The position numbers and the translations under genes were made by a program. Positions 44,576 to 53,028 of a stretch of 64,000 nucleotides of DNA are shown here, piece by piece. The DNA comes from Roseococcus thiosulfatophilus. GTDB lineage: Bacteria; Pseudomonadota; Alphaproteobacteria; Acetobacterales; Acetobacteraceae. The notes beneath the pieces are model-generated. The model searched no databases. It was not told the origin of the DNA and was given only the letters and a program-made list of their open reading frames with translations. Positions within the stretch are counted from its first letter, which is position 1, and each line of letters opens with the position of its first letter. The stretch lies in assembly GCF_017311575.1 (NCBI RefSeq), contig NZ_JAFFQY010000005.1:62001-126000 (forward strand), in the 5' to 3' direction.

Positions 44576-45808
44576 ATGGCCCTCGCTGTTTCCCCTCTGG
44601 CCCTCCCCCTGCCGGAGATGCCGGCCCTTGCCGGCGCCGAATGCGGCTCCGTCGCGGCCGGCATCCGCTACAAGGCGCGCGAGGACATGACGGTGTTCCG
44701 CTTCGCGCCGGGCACCACCGTGGCGGGCGTCTTCACCATGAACAAATGCCCGGGCGCCCCGGTGGATTGGTGCCGTGCCGCGCTGAAGGGCGGCAAGGCG
44801 CGGGCGCTGGTGGTGAATGCCGGCAACAGCAACGTCTTCACCGGCCGCGCCGGCCGCGAGACCTGTGAGCGCACGGCCGCCGAGACCGCCGCCCTGGTGG
44901 GCTGCAAGCCGCGCGAGGTCTTCATCGCCTCCACCGGCGTCATCGGCGAACGCCTGCCGACGGACGTGCTGCTGGCCGCCCTGCCGCGCGTGGTGGAGGG
45001 GCTGAAGGAAGAGGGCTGGGCCGCCGCCGCCCGCGCCATCATGACCACCGACACCTTCCCCAAGGCCGCCACCCGCACGGCGCGCATCGGGGATGCCACG
45101 GTCACCATCAACGGCATCGCCAAGGGCAGCGGGATGATCGCGCCCGACATGGCGACGATGCTGTCCTTCATCGCGACCGACGCGAAAATCCCCGCGCCCG
45201 TGCTGCAAAAGCTGCTGACGCGCGGCAACGCCAAGAGCTTCAACTGCGTGACGGTGGACAGCGACACCTCCACCTCCGACACCGTGCTGCTCTTCGCGAC
45301 GGGTCAGGCCAAGCACCCGCGCGTAACGGCGGACAGCCCGCCCACCCTGCTGCGCGACTTCCGCCGCGCGCTGGAGGAGGTGCTGCATGAGCTGGCGCTG
45401 ATGGTGGCCCGCGATGGCGAGGGCGCCCAGAAACTCATCACCATCAACGTGACCGGCGCGGTCAGCGCGAAGTCCGCGCACCGCATCGGCATGGCCATCG
45501 CCAATTCGCCCCTGGTCAAGACCGCCATCGCGGGCGAGGACGCCAATTGGGGCCGCATCGTCATGGCCGTGGGCAAGGCCGGCGAACCCGCCGATCGTGA
45601 CAAGCTCAGCGTGGCTGTCGGCGGCACCTGGATGGCGCGCGAGGGCGGCGTGATCCCCGGCTATGACGAGACGCCGGTCGTCGCCCACATGAAGGGCCGC
45701 GAGGTCGAGATCACGGTGGATATCGGCCTCGGCCGCGGCCAGGCCACGGTCTGGACCTGCGATTTGACGCACGGCTACATCGACATCAACGGCTCCTACC
45801 GAAGCTGA
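44576..45808 (+). CDS. argJ: Bifunctional ornithine acetyltransferase / N-acetylglutamate synthase
   Basis: Arginine biosynthesis enzyme that recycles the acetyl group, 410 residues. It is made as a precursor that cuts itself; the nucleophile T194 lies in KGSGMIAPDMATMLSF. VVNAGNSNVFTG and STGVIGERLP belong to the first domain. The second has VDSDTSTSDTVLLFATG, EDANWGRI and the C-terminal YIDINGSYRS. The protein looks complete. A terminator-like hairpin follows. Confidence 0.97.
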   Translation: MALAVSPLALPLPEMPALAGAECGSVAAGIRYKAREDMTVFRFAPGTTVAGVFTMNKCPGAPVDWCRAALKGGKARALVVNAGNSNVFTGRAGRETCERTAAETAALVGCKPREVFIASTGVIGERLPTDVLLAALPRVVEGLKEEGWAAAARAIMTTDTFPKAATRTARIGDATVTINGIAKGSGMIAPDMATMLSFIATDAKIPAPVLQKLLTRGNAKSFNCVTVDSDTSTSDTVLLFATGQAKHPRVTADSPPTLLRDFRRALEEVLHELALMVARDGEGAQKLITINVTGAVSAKSAHRIGMAIANSPLVKTAIAGEDANWGRIVMAVGKAGEPADRDKLSVAVGGTWMAREGGVIPGYDETPVVAHMKGREVEITVDIGLGRGQATVWTCDLTHGYIDINGSYRS

Positions 45809-45818
45809 GCCGGCTTGC

Positions 45819-45847
45819 GGCGGGGCGGCCTGGCCCCCCGCCATTTT
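45819..45847 (+). terminator. Putative intrinsic terminator after argJ
   Basis: GGCGGGG (45819-45825) and CCCCGCC (45836-45842) form a 7-bp stem with a 10-base loop, followed by ATTTT. It lies just past the argJ stop and separates it from the acyltransferase gene. Confidence 0.6.
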
Positions 45848-45972
45848 CCCGCCGCAACCTTTTCTGAAAATTCATTCAGCCTCGCGGCGGCCCCGCGCGT
45901 TGGGAGCGGGAGCGTGGCGCGTCGCGTCCGCGCGCAACCCGGCCCATCCCGGAAAGCCCGCGAGGATCGCGC

Positions 45973-47160
45973 ATGCAGTCCGCCAACATCGCCTACATGC
46001 CGCGGCTGGACCACCTGCGGTTCTATGCGGCGTTCATCGTGCTGCTCTACCACTTCTTCCACCCGATGCTGGCGCAGCAGGACAACCCGCTGCTGCTGGT
46101 GGTGCGCGAGGGCTATGGCGGCGTCGCGCTCTTCATGGTGCTCACCGGTTTCATCCTGACCAGCATCTGCCTGGGGCGGGAGGTGCAGTACCGCGCCTTC
46201 CTGATGAACCGCCTGCTGCGGATCTATCCGCTCTATATCGTGGCGGTCTGCATCGCGGCCTTCGCCTTCGGGCGCCAGGTGGACGCGCTGTCCTTCGTGG
46301 CGCTCGCCACCTTCCTCGGCAATCTGAGCGATGTGAAGCTGCCGCACTTCCCGCATCTCTGGACCATCATGGTCGAGTTCCAGTTCTACCTGCTCTTCCC
46401 CCTGCTGATGATCTTCGTGCGGCGGGCGGGGCTGGGGTATCTGGCGGGGGTCCTGGCGCTGTTCCTCTCGGTCCGCCTGCTGGTCTTCTTCCTGGACGGC
46501 ACGGTTCAGGACGCGTCCTACTGGACGCTGCTCGGCCGGCTCGACCAGTTCGTGCTGGGCATGCTGCTCGCGGTGCTGCACCGGCAGCGGCCCCGGCTGC
46601 TGGCCAACCCCGCCTGGATGGCCGTCGCGCTGCTGACCTTGCAGGGCTGGCTGATGGCCTTCGTCTGGTGGTCGGGCGGCTATTTCGGCGAGGGCACCCC
46701 CCACAGCCCCAGCATCGCCTGGGCCTTCAGCCCCCTGCTGGAAGGCGCGGCCTATGGCTTCGTCCTGCTGGCCTACCTGCATTTCCGCTGGCCCCTGCCG
46801 GCCAGCGAGGCCATGCAGCGCCTCGGCGCCCAGGCCAGCGCCGCCTTCGCCTGGCTCGGCACCATCAGCTACTCGATCTATGTCTGGCACTTCCCCTTCG
46901 CCATGCTCCATCACCGCATGATGGAGAATGGTTGGACCATGCCCCTCCTGGGCGGCGTCTGGTACCTGGAGTTCCTGCTGGTGCTGCTGCCGGCCATCAT
47001 CGCCGTCAGCGCCCTGTCCTATTACGTGATCGAGCGGCCCTTCCTGGCCATGCGGGTGAAGTACTTGGCGGGCGCCGTCAGCCCGCTGCCCGTCACGGCG
47101 CCGGCGCGCCATGCGGCTTACTCCCCGGCGCGGGGTGGTCTATCCTCCGCAAGGCCTTGA
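45973..47160 (+). CDS. Acyltransferase family 3 membrane protein
   Basis: Inner-membrane O-acyltransferase of 395 residues with about ten membrane segments. MPRLDHLRFYAAFIVLLYHFFHP opens TM1 with the conserved His. GVALFMVLTGFILT and RLLRIYPLYI (the R-x-x-R-I-x-P motif) follow, and SYSIYVWHFPF is the late motif. It would acetylate or succinylate a sugar of LPS, capsule or another glycan; the capsule locus lies 21 kb away, so a link is only possible. ATG 45973 has GAGG seven bases upstream. Confidence 0.92.
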   Translation: MQSANIAYMPRLDHLRFYAAFIVLLYHFFHPMLAQQDNPLLLVVREGYGGVALFMVLTGFILTSICLGREVQYRAFLMNRLLRIYPLYIVAVCIAAFAFGRQVDALSFVALATFLGNLSDVKLPHFPHLWTIMVEFQFYLLFPLLMIFVRRAGLGYLAGVLALFLSVRLLVFFLDGTVQDASYWTLLGRLDQFVLGMLLAVLHRQRPRLLANPAWMAVALLTLQGWLMAFVWWSGGYFGEGTPHSPSIAWAFSPLLEGAAYGFVLLAYLHFRWPLPASEAMQRLGAQASAAFAWLGTISYSIYVWHFPFAMLHHRMMENGWTMPLLGGVWYLEFLLVLLPAIIAVSALSYYVIERPFLAMRVKYLAGAVSPLPVTAPARHAAYSPARGGLSSARP

Positions 47161-47234
47161 ACTGACGGAGTCCGGACCTGTGGGCCGGGACCTGACGCCA
47201 GGGTTCCCGCCCCGCCACCAACTTCCCGGACCCC

Positions 47235-48197
47235 ATGGCCTCCTTCGCCGCTGAACTTCCCATCCGGACGGACAGGCTGGTGCTGCGCCCGCTGGAGCCT
47301 GCGGACGCGCCCGATGTGACGCGGCTGGTCAATGACTATTCGGTGGCAGGCAACCTCTCCCGCGTGCCCTTCCCCTACCGCGATGGCCTCGCCCTGGAAT
47401 GGATCGCCGCCACCCGCACGCAGATCGAGGCGGGCAGCGGGTGTCACCTCGCCATCACGCAAGGCGGCGCGCTGGTGGGCTGCGTGGGGCTGACCTTGCG
47501 CCAAAATGGCCCGGCGGAGCTGGGCTATTGGGTCGGTCGCAAGTTCTGGCGCCAGGGCATCGCGCGGGAGGCCGCCTCGGCGCTGTGCGCGTGGGGCGAG
47601 CGGGTGCTGGGCCTCACGGAAGTCGAGGCCAGCGCGCTGACGGACAACGAAGCCTCCCACGCCGTGCTGCGCGCCATCGGCTTCGAGCCGGCGGGGCAGG
47701 GGGCGGAACCCTTCCTCTCGCGCAACCGCAACATGCCGGTGGTCTTCTTCCGCCGCCGCGCCGCGGCAGCGGCCAAGGATGTCGCGCAGCCCGCGGCCAA
47801 GCCTATCCTGCTGGTGGTCGCCTGCGCGCTGGTGGATGTGGAGGGCCGCGTGCTGCTGGCCCAGCGGCCCGAGGGGAAATCCATGGCCGGCCTCTGGGAG
47901 TTCCCCGGCGGCAAGCTGGTCGAGGGGGAGACGCCCGAGGCCGCCCTGATCCGCGAATTGCGCGAGGAGCTGGGCATCGAGACGCGCGAGGCCTGCCTCT
48001 CGCCGCTCTTCTTCGCCAGCCACGCCTACGAAAAATTCCATTTGCTGATGCCGCTCTATGTCTGCCGCAAATGGGAGGGGCGCGTGACCCCGCACGAGGG
48101 CCAGGCGCTGGCCTGGGTGCGCCCGCAGAAGCTGGCGGACTACCCCATGCCGCCCGCCGACATTCCCCTCGTCGCCCTGCTGCGGGACTTCCTGTAG
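47235..48197 (+). CDS. Fused GNAT acetyltransferase - MutT NUDIX protein
   Basis: A single 320-residue reading frame joins two usually separate proteins. Residues about 8-165 are a GNAT domain (RTDRLVLRPLEPADAPDVTRL; GYWVGRKFWRQGIAREAASALC; ALTDNEASHAVLRAIGFEPAG). After an Ala/Lys linker, residues about 192-320 are MutT, with a perfect NUDIX box GKLVEGETPEAALIRELREE followed by LGI. The MutT half should hydrolyse 8-oxo-dGTP. Alphaproteobacteria often have separate GNAT and mutT genes after argJ. No frameshift is seen. Confidence 0.92.
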   Translation: MASFAAELPIRTDRLVLRPLEPADAPDVTRLVNDYSVAGNLSRVPFPYRDGLALEWIAATRTQIEAGSGCHLAITQGGALVGCVGLTLRQNGPAELGYWVGRKFWRQGIAREAASALCAWGERVLGLTEVEASALTDNEASHAVLRAIGFEPAGQGAEPFLSRNRNMPVVFFRRRAAAAAKDVAQPAAKPILLVVACALVDVEGRVLLAQRPEGKSMAGLWEFPGGKLVEGETPEAALIRELREELGIETREACLSPLFFASHAYEKFHLLMPLYVCRKWEGRVTPHEGQALAWVRPQKLADYPMPPADIPLVALLRDFL

Positions 48198-48206
48198 GAG
48201 AGACCC

Positions 48207-48995
48207 ATGCCCAACCCCACCGCCTGCCTGCTCATCATCGGCAATGAGGTGCTCTCCGGCCGCACCCGAGACGCCAACCTGCAATTCCTGGCGACGCGCC
48301 TGGGCGAAATGGGCATCCTGCTGCGCGAGGTCCGCGTCATTCCCGACGTGCCCGAGACCATCGTGGCCACGGTGAACGAGGTCCGCGCCAAGTTCGACCA
48401 TGTCTTCACCACCGGCGGCATCGGCCCCACCCATGACGACATCACCAGCGAATGCGTGGCGGCGGCCTTCGGCGTGCCCTGGGTGGTCCATGAGGAAACC
48501 CGGGCCCTGATGGCCGAGGACTATGCGCACCGCGACCCGCCGGTGGAGTTCAACGCCGCGCGCCTTCGCATGGCGACCCTGCCGCAGGGCGCCACCCCCA
48601 TTCGCTGCGCCATGACCACCGCACCCGGCTTCACCATGGGCAATGTGCATGTGATGGCGGGCGTGCCGCGCATCATGCAGTCCATGTTCGAGGCGCTGGC
48701 GCCCTCGCTGGGCGGGGGCGTGCCGGTGATCTCGGCCACGGTGCATGCGCTGGGCGTCTATGAGGGCAACATCGCGGAAGCCCTGGCCGCCGTGCAGGCG
48801 CGCTTCCCCGCGCTGGATGTGGGCAGCTATCCCTTCTATCGCAGCCATGGCCCGCAGGGCTTCACGGGCGGCGGCGTTGCGCTGGTGGCCAAGGGCGTCT
48901 CGCCCGCCGAGGTCGAGGCCGCCGCCGCCGCCATCACCGAGATGCTGGGATCCATGGGCGCCACCCCCATCCAGGGCGAGCCGCCGCCCGCCTGA
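48207..48995 (+). CDS. CinA-N / MoaB-like domain protein
   Basis: A 262-residue competence/damage-inducible CinA-like protein lacking the C-terminal deamidase part. CLLIIGNEVLSGRTRDANLQFLA and FTTGGIGPTHDDITSE are the molybdopterin-binding (MoCF) signatures. Members have been linked to pyrophosphatase activity in NAD turnover, but the role here is unproven. AGGAG lies six bases before the ATG. The stop overlaps the next start as TGATG. Confidence 0.92.
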   Translation: MPNPTACLLIIGNEVLSGRTRDANLQFLATRLGEMGILLREVRVIPDVPETIVATVNEVRAKFDHVFTTGGIGPTHDDITSECVAAAFGVPWVVHEETRALMAEDYAHRDPPVEFNAARLRMATLPQGATPIRCAMTTAPGFTMGNVHVMAGVPRIMQSMFEALAPSLGGGVPVISATVHALGVYEGNIAEALAAVQARFPALDVGSYPFYRSHGPQGFTGGGVALVAKGVSPAEVEAAAAAITEMLGSMGATPIQGEPPPA

Positions 48996-50143
48996 TGTCC
49001 CGCGCCCAGCACAACCGCCTCGTCCTGACCTTCGCGCTGGCGGGCTTCGCCTCGGCGGTGGCCACCCGCATCACGGACCCGCTGGTGGCCGTGCTGGCCT
49101 TCGACTTCGCCGAGGACCCGGCGCGCGTCGCGCTGCTGGCCACCGCCTTCGCCCTGCCCTTCGCTTTGGTGCAGCCCGTGCTGGGCCCGGTGGCCGATGC
49201 GCTGGGCAAGCAACGCGTCATCATCTTCGCGCTCGCCTTCCAGGCGGTGTTCCTGGCGGCTTCGGCGCTCGCGCCCACCCTGCTCTTCCTGATGGTGATG
49301 CGGGTGCTGACCGGGGGCGCCGGCGGCGGCATCTTCCCCGTGACGCTGGCGCTCTTCGGCGACCGCGTGCCCATGGCGGAGCGCCAGGTGGCGATCAGCC
49401 GCTTCCTCGCCTGCGCCATCGCGGGGCAGATGGCCGGCGGCGTGCTGGCGGGGCTGCTGGAACCCGTCCTGGGCTGGCGCGGGCTGATGCTGCTGACGGC
49501 GTTGCTGGCGGCCGGTGCCGTCATCCCCCTCTGGCGCGACCGTGTGCCGGAACCGCGCGGGCGCCTCAGCCTGCACGAGGCCCTGGCCCGCTACCGTTCG
49601 CTGCTGGCCAACCCCGCCGCCCGCGCTTTGTTCTGGGCCGTGGGCATCGAGGGCATGCTGGTCTTCGGTGCCTTCCCCTATTTCGCCAACCATCTGCTGG
49701 AAAACGGCATGGGCGGCACGCGGGAGGCCGGGTTCACGCTCGCCGCCTTCGGCTGCGGCGGCTTCCTCTACACGGCGCTGGCGCCCTGGCTGGTGCGGCG
49801 CCTCGGCCCCTCGCGGATGATGATGCTGGGCGGCGCATTGGCCGCGCTGGGCACGCTGTGTTTCGCGGGCGCGCGGGTGGACTGGGCCTTCATCGGCGGC
49901 GGGCTGCTGCTCGGCACCGGCTTCTTCATGCTGCACAACTCCTTGCAGACCCGCGTGACCGAGATCGCCCCCCAGGCGCGGGGCTCGGCCACGGCGCTGC
50001 ACGCCTTCCACTTCTTCATCGGCCAGGCGGCCGGGCCGCCGCTGATGGGCCTTGCCCGCGCGACCGTCGGCCTGGAGGCCGGACTGGTTGTGGCCGCGAT
50101 CGGCCTGGTGGTGCTGGGCTTCCTGATCGGGCGGCGGCGATGA
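48995..50143 (+). CDS. MFS transporter
   Basis: Twelve-segment major facilitator of 382 residues. LVQPVLGPVADALGKQRVI is the loop 2-3 motif (G-P-x-A-D-x-x-G-K-x-x), and RVLTGGAGGGIFPVTLALFGDRVP resembles drug or sugar efflux carriers of the DHA1 type. The substrate is unknown. It begins one base before the end of the CinA gene and ends overlapping the ChaA-like gene by four, so the three are one unit. Confidence 0.9.
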   Translation: MSRAQHNRLVLTFALAGFASAVATRITDPLVAVLAFDFAEDPARVALLATAFALPFALVQPVLGPVADALGKQRVIIFALAFQAVFLAASALAPTLLFLMVMRVLTGGAGGGIFPVTLALFGDRVPMAERQVAISRFLACAIAGQMAGGVLAGLLEPVLGWRGLMLLTALLAAGAVIPLWRDRVPEPRGRLSLHEALARYRSLLANPAARALFWAVGIEGMLVFGAFPYFANHLLENGMGGTREAGFTLAAFGCGGFLYTALAPWLVRRLGPSRMMMLGGALAALGTLCFAGARVDWAFIGGGLLLGTGFFMLHNSLQTRVTEIAPQARGSATALHAFHFFIGQAAGPPLMGLARATVGLEAGLVVAAIGLVVLGFLIGRRR

Positions 50144-51186
50144 GGCGCTTCCCGTGGTGGTCCCTGGCCTTCCCGGCCATCGGCCTAGCGGAGCTGCTGG
50201 TGACGGGGCTGGTGCCCATGCCGCTGGTGGCCGTGACGCTGATCGGCGTCATCTTCGCCGCCGTCCGCCATGCCGAGACGGTGGCGCAGCGCCTGGGCAA
50301 TCTGCTGGGCGCGCTGGTGCTGGCCGTCTCCATCACCGTGATCGAGGCGGGGCTGATCGTCTCCATGATGCTGGGCGGCGCGGAACCCACGGTCGCGCGG
50401 GATTCCATCTTCGCCGCGCTGATGATCGCGCTGAACGGCGTGCTGGGGTTGAGCCTGCTGCTGGGCGGGCGCCGCTGGTTCGAGCAGAGCTTCCGCACCT
50501 CCGCCTGCAACGCCTTCCTGGCGGTGCTGATTCCGCTGGCGGTGCTGACGCTGGTGCTGCCCAGCCACACCATCAGCGCGGCGGGGCCGGTCTATTCGCC
50601 GCCGCAGCTGCTCTTCGTGGCGGTGGTGTCGCTGAGCCTCTACGTCGCCTTCCTCTATGTGCAGCTGGTGCGGCACCGGGCGGAATTCGTGGCGGACCAT
50701 GACATCGCGGCCGGCGCGAACGGGCCCGGCGCGATGGCGGCGCTGGTGGCGGGCGGGCTTTTGCTGCTGTCGCTGGTCTGCGTGGTGCTGCTGGCCAAGG
50801 CGCTGGCGCCGGTGCTGGAGGCGGGGGTGCGGGCGGCGGATCTGCCGCTCTCGCTGGTCGGTGTCGCCATCGCGCTGCTGGTGCTGATGCCCGAGGGGCT
50901 GACGGCGCTGCGCGCGGCCGCCCGCAACAACCTCCAGGCCGCGCTGAACCTGACGCTGGGCTCGGTCCTGGCCTGCGTGGGGCTGACCATCCCGGCCGTG
51001 GCCGTGGTGGCGCTGGCCACGGGCCAGCCGCTGCATCTGGGGCTGGACGCGGCGATGACCGTGCTGCTGGCCACGACCTTCCTGATGCTGGCCATCACCC
51101 TCAACACCGGGCGGACCACGGTGCTGGAGGGCATGGTCCATCTCAGCATCTTCGCGGCCTTCGTGATGTTCTCCTTCCTGCCGTAA
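50140..51186 (+). CDS. ChaA-like sodium/potassium/calcium-proton exchanger
   Basis: Cation:proton antiporter of the CaCA superfamily, 348 residues with about eleven segments. The two alpha-repeats are visible: ALVLAVSITVIEAGLIVSMM, with the transporting Glu, and LVGVAIALLVLMPEGLTALRAA with the second. It helps resist salt or calcium at alkaline pH. ATG 50140 overlaps the MFS stop (ATGA). About 130 bp separate its end from the glycine riboswitch. Confidence 0.9.
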   Translation: MRRFPWWSLAFPAIGLAELLVTGLVPMPLVAVTLIGVIFAAVRHAETVAQRLGNLLGALVLAVSITVIEAGLIVSMMLGGAEPTVARDSIFAALMIALNGVLGLSLLLGGRRWFEQSFRTSACNAFLAVLIPLAVLTLVLPSHTISAAGPVYSPPQLLFVAVVSLSLYVAFLYVQLVRHRAEFVADHDIAAGANGPGAMAALVAGGLLLLSLVCVVLLAKALAPVLEAGVRAADLPLSLVGVAIALLVLMPEGLTALRAAARNNLQAALNLTLGSVLACVGLTIPAVAVVALATGQPLHLGLDAAMTVLLATTFLMLAITLNTGRTTVLEGMVHLSIFAAFVMFSFLP

Positions 51187-51315
51187 GCGCGGGCAGCGCC
51201 GCCCTTGCCTGCCGGTTTCGCGGGCGCGCGGCTTGTCGAAGGCTTGGATGCCGCCCCTCGCCGCCTTGCTTTCGCCTTCGAAGCGGATCATATCCGCGGG
51301 GCCTGCATATCGCGT

Positions 51316-51517
51316 GCGGGAGAGAATCGCCGGGGCCCCGTGCCCTGGTGGTCGCCGAAGGCGCAACCGGCCCCCGGAAACGCTCAGGCAAAAGGGCCGC
51401 GCGCGACAGGGCACTCTGGAAAGCCCGGCACCCCGCAAGGGGCCGGCACCGACGGAGTAAGGCACCGGGCTTCCACCCCCGGCGCTGAATCTCTCAGGTT
51501 TTCCGACAGAGGGGGGT
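51316..51517 (+). promoter_or_regulatory. Tandem glycine riboswitch
   Basis: Both aptamers show the conserved blocks. Aptamer 1 has GGGAGAGAATCGCC, CGCCGAAGGCGCAACC, GCTCAGGCAAAAGG and GACAGGGCACTCTGG. Aptamer 2 has CACCGACGGAGTAAGGC, GAATCTCTCAGG and CCGACAGAGGGGG. Glycine binding should switch on gcvTHP. After it come a GCCGC-GGAT-GCGGC hairpin (51531-51544) and the SD AGGGGG just before gcvT. No U-tract is seen, so control may be at translation. Upstream, GCGGAT-CAT-ATCCGC (51283-51297) and TTGCTT (about 51266) lie in the likely promoter region. The riboswitch occupies most of the 368-bp spacer. Confidence 0.95.
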
Positions 51518-51554
51518 CACGATCGCAACCGCCGCGGATGCGGCAGGGGGATAC

Positions 51555-52640
51555 GTGGCCGATTCCGATACGCTTCTCGAAACGCCTCTGGCCGCGCTCC
51601 ACAAGGAGCTGGGCGTGCGCATGGTGCCCTTCGCGGGCTATTCCATGCCCGTGCAATACCCGGCCGGCATCATGGCCGAGCACCTGCATTGCCGCAGCGC
51701 CGCCGCCCTGTTCGACGTGAGCCACATGGGCCAGGCGGAACTGGTGGGCGAGGGCGCGGCCGCCGCGCTGGAACAGCTCACCCCCGCCGATGTCCAGGCG
51801 CTGAAGCCCGGCCGCCAGCGCTATGGCCTGCTGCTGAACGAGGCGGGCGGCATCGTGGACGATTTCATGGTGGCCAATCTCGGCGACCGGCTCTTCCTCG
51901 TGGTGAATGCCAGCCGCAAGCAGGTGGATTTGCCGCTGATCGAAAGCGTGCTGCCTTCCGGCGTGAAGCTCCGCCCCCTGCCGGACCGCGCCTTGCTGGC
52001 GCTGCAAGGGCCGGCCGTGGCGTCGCTGGTGCCGACGGACCTCACTTTCATGGGCATCGCGCCCATCACCATCGCGGGGATCGAGGTGATCGCCTCGCGG
52101 TCCGGCTACACGGGCGAGGACGGGCTGGAAATTTCCGTCCCCGCCGAGCAGGCCGAGGCGCTGGCGCGCGCCCTGCTGGCCATGCCGGGCGTGATGCCCG
52201 CCGGCCTCGGCGCGCGGGATTCCCTGCGGCTGGAGGCGGGCCTCTGCCTCTACGGCAACGACCTGGACGAGACGACCACGCCCGTCGAGGCGAACCTCGT
52301 CTGGTCCATGGGCAAGCGCCGCCGCATGGCCTGGGATTTCCGCGGCGCCGAGCGCGTGCGCGAACAGCTCGACAATGGCGCGCCCCGGCTGCGGGTGGGC
52401 CTGCGCCCGGAGGGCCGCCAGCCCGCGCGCGCGCACACGCAAATCCGCGCGGGTGGCGAGGTGGTGGGCGAAATCACCTCCGGCGGCTTCGGCCCCTCGG
52501 TCGGCGCCCCCGTCGCCATGGGCTATGTCGCCCGCCCGCATGCCGCTGACGGCACCGCCCTTGACCTCATCGTGCGCGACAAGGCGTTGCCCGCCCGCGT
52601 CGCGCCCATGCCTTTCCAACCCCATCGCTACGCCCGCTGA
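51555..52640 (+). CDS. gcvT: Glycine cleavage system T protein (aminomethyltransferase)
   Basis: Moves the methylene group from the H-protein arm to tetrahydrofolate, releasing ammonia; 361 residues. TPLAALHKELGVRMVPFAGYSMPVQY and FDVSHMGQAEL open the protein, RSGYTGEDGLEI and LEAGLCLYGND lie in the middle, and the C-terminal barrel has EITSGGFGPSVGAPVAMGYV. It starts with GTG at 51555, four bases after AGGGGG. It is first in the operon below the glycine riboswitch. Confidence 0.97.
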   Translation: MADSDTLLETPLAALHKELGVRMVPFAGYSMPVQYPAGIMAEHLHCRSAAALFDVSHMGQAELVGEGAAAALEQLTPADVQALKPGRQRYGLLLNEAGGIVDDFMVANLGDRLFLVVNASRKQVDLPLIESVLPSGVKLRPLPDRALLALQGPAVASLVPTDLTFMGIAPITIAGIEVIASRSGYTGEDGLEISVPAEQAEALARALLAMPGVMPAGLGARDSLRLEAGLCLYGNDLDETTTPVEANLVWSMGKRRRMAWDFRGAERVREQLDNGAPRLRVGLRPEGRQPARAHTQIRAGGEVVGEITSGGFGPSVGAPVAMGYVARPHAADGTALDLIVRDKALPARVAPMPFQPHRYAR

Positions 52641-52653
52641 AGGACGCACCGCC

Positions 52654-53028
52654 ATGACCGAGCTGAAATTCACCAAGGACCATGAGTGGCTGCGGATGGA
52701 GGGCCAGGTGGCCGTCATCGGCATCACCGACCACGCGCAGACCGCGCTGGGCGATGTGGTGTTCGTGGACCTGCCCGAGGTCGGCCGCGAGGTCACGGCC
52801 GGCGAGGCCATCGCCGTGGTGGAGAGCGTGAAGGCCGCCTCCGACGTCTATGCCCCTATCACCGGCCGCGTGGTGGAGGTGAACGAGGCGCTGACCGACG
52901 ACCCCTCCAAGGTGAATGCGGAACCGACCGGCGCCGGCTGGTTCTTCAAGATCGAGGCCAGCGGCGCCCTGCCGGATGATCTGCTGGACGCCGACGCCTA
53001 CAACGCCTTCGTGGACAGCCTCGCATGA
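52654..53028 (+). CDS. gcvH: Glycine cleavage system H protein
   Basis: Lipoyl carrier protein of 124 residues that shuttles intermediates between P, T and L proteins. [10 protein letters not shown] opens the fold and the lipoylated Lys is K60 in [14 protein letters not shown]. It lies 13 bp after gcvT and overlaps gcvP by ATGA. A longer in-frame region upstream is antisense-free but overlaps gcvT and was rejected. Confidence 0.97.
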   Translation: MTELKFTKDHEWLRMEGQVAVIGITDHAQTALGDVVFVDLPEVGREVTAGEAIAVVESVKAASDVYAPITGRVVEVNEALTDDPSKVNAEPTGAGWFFKIEASGALPDDLLDADAYNAFVDSLA

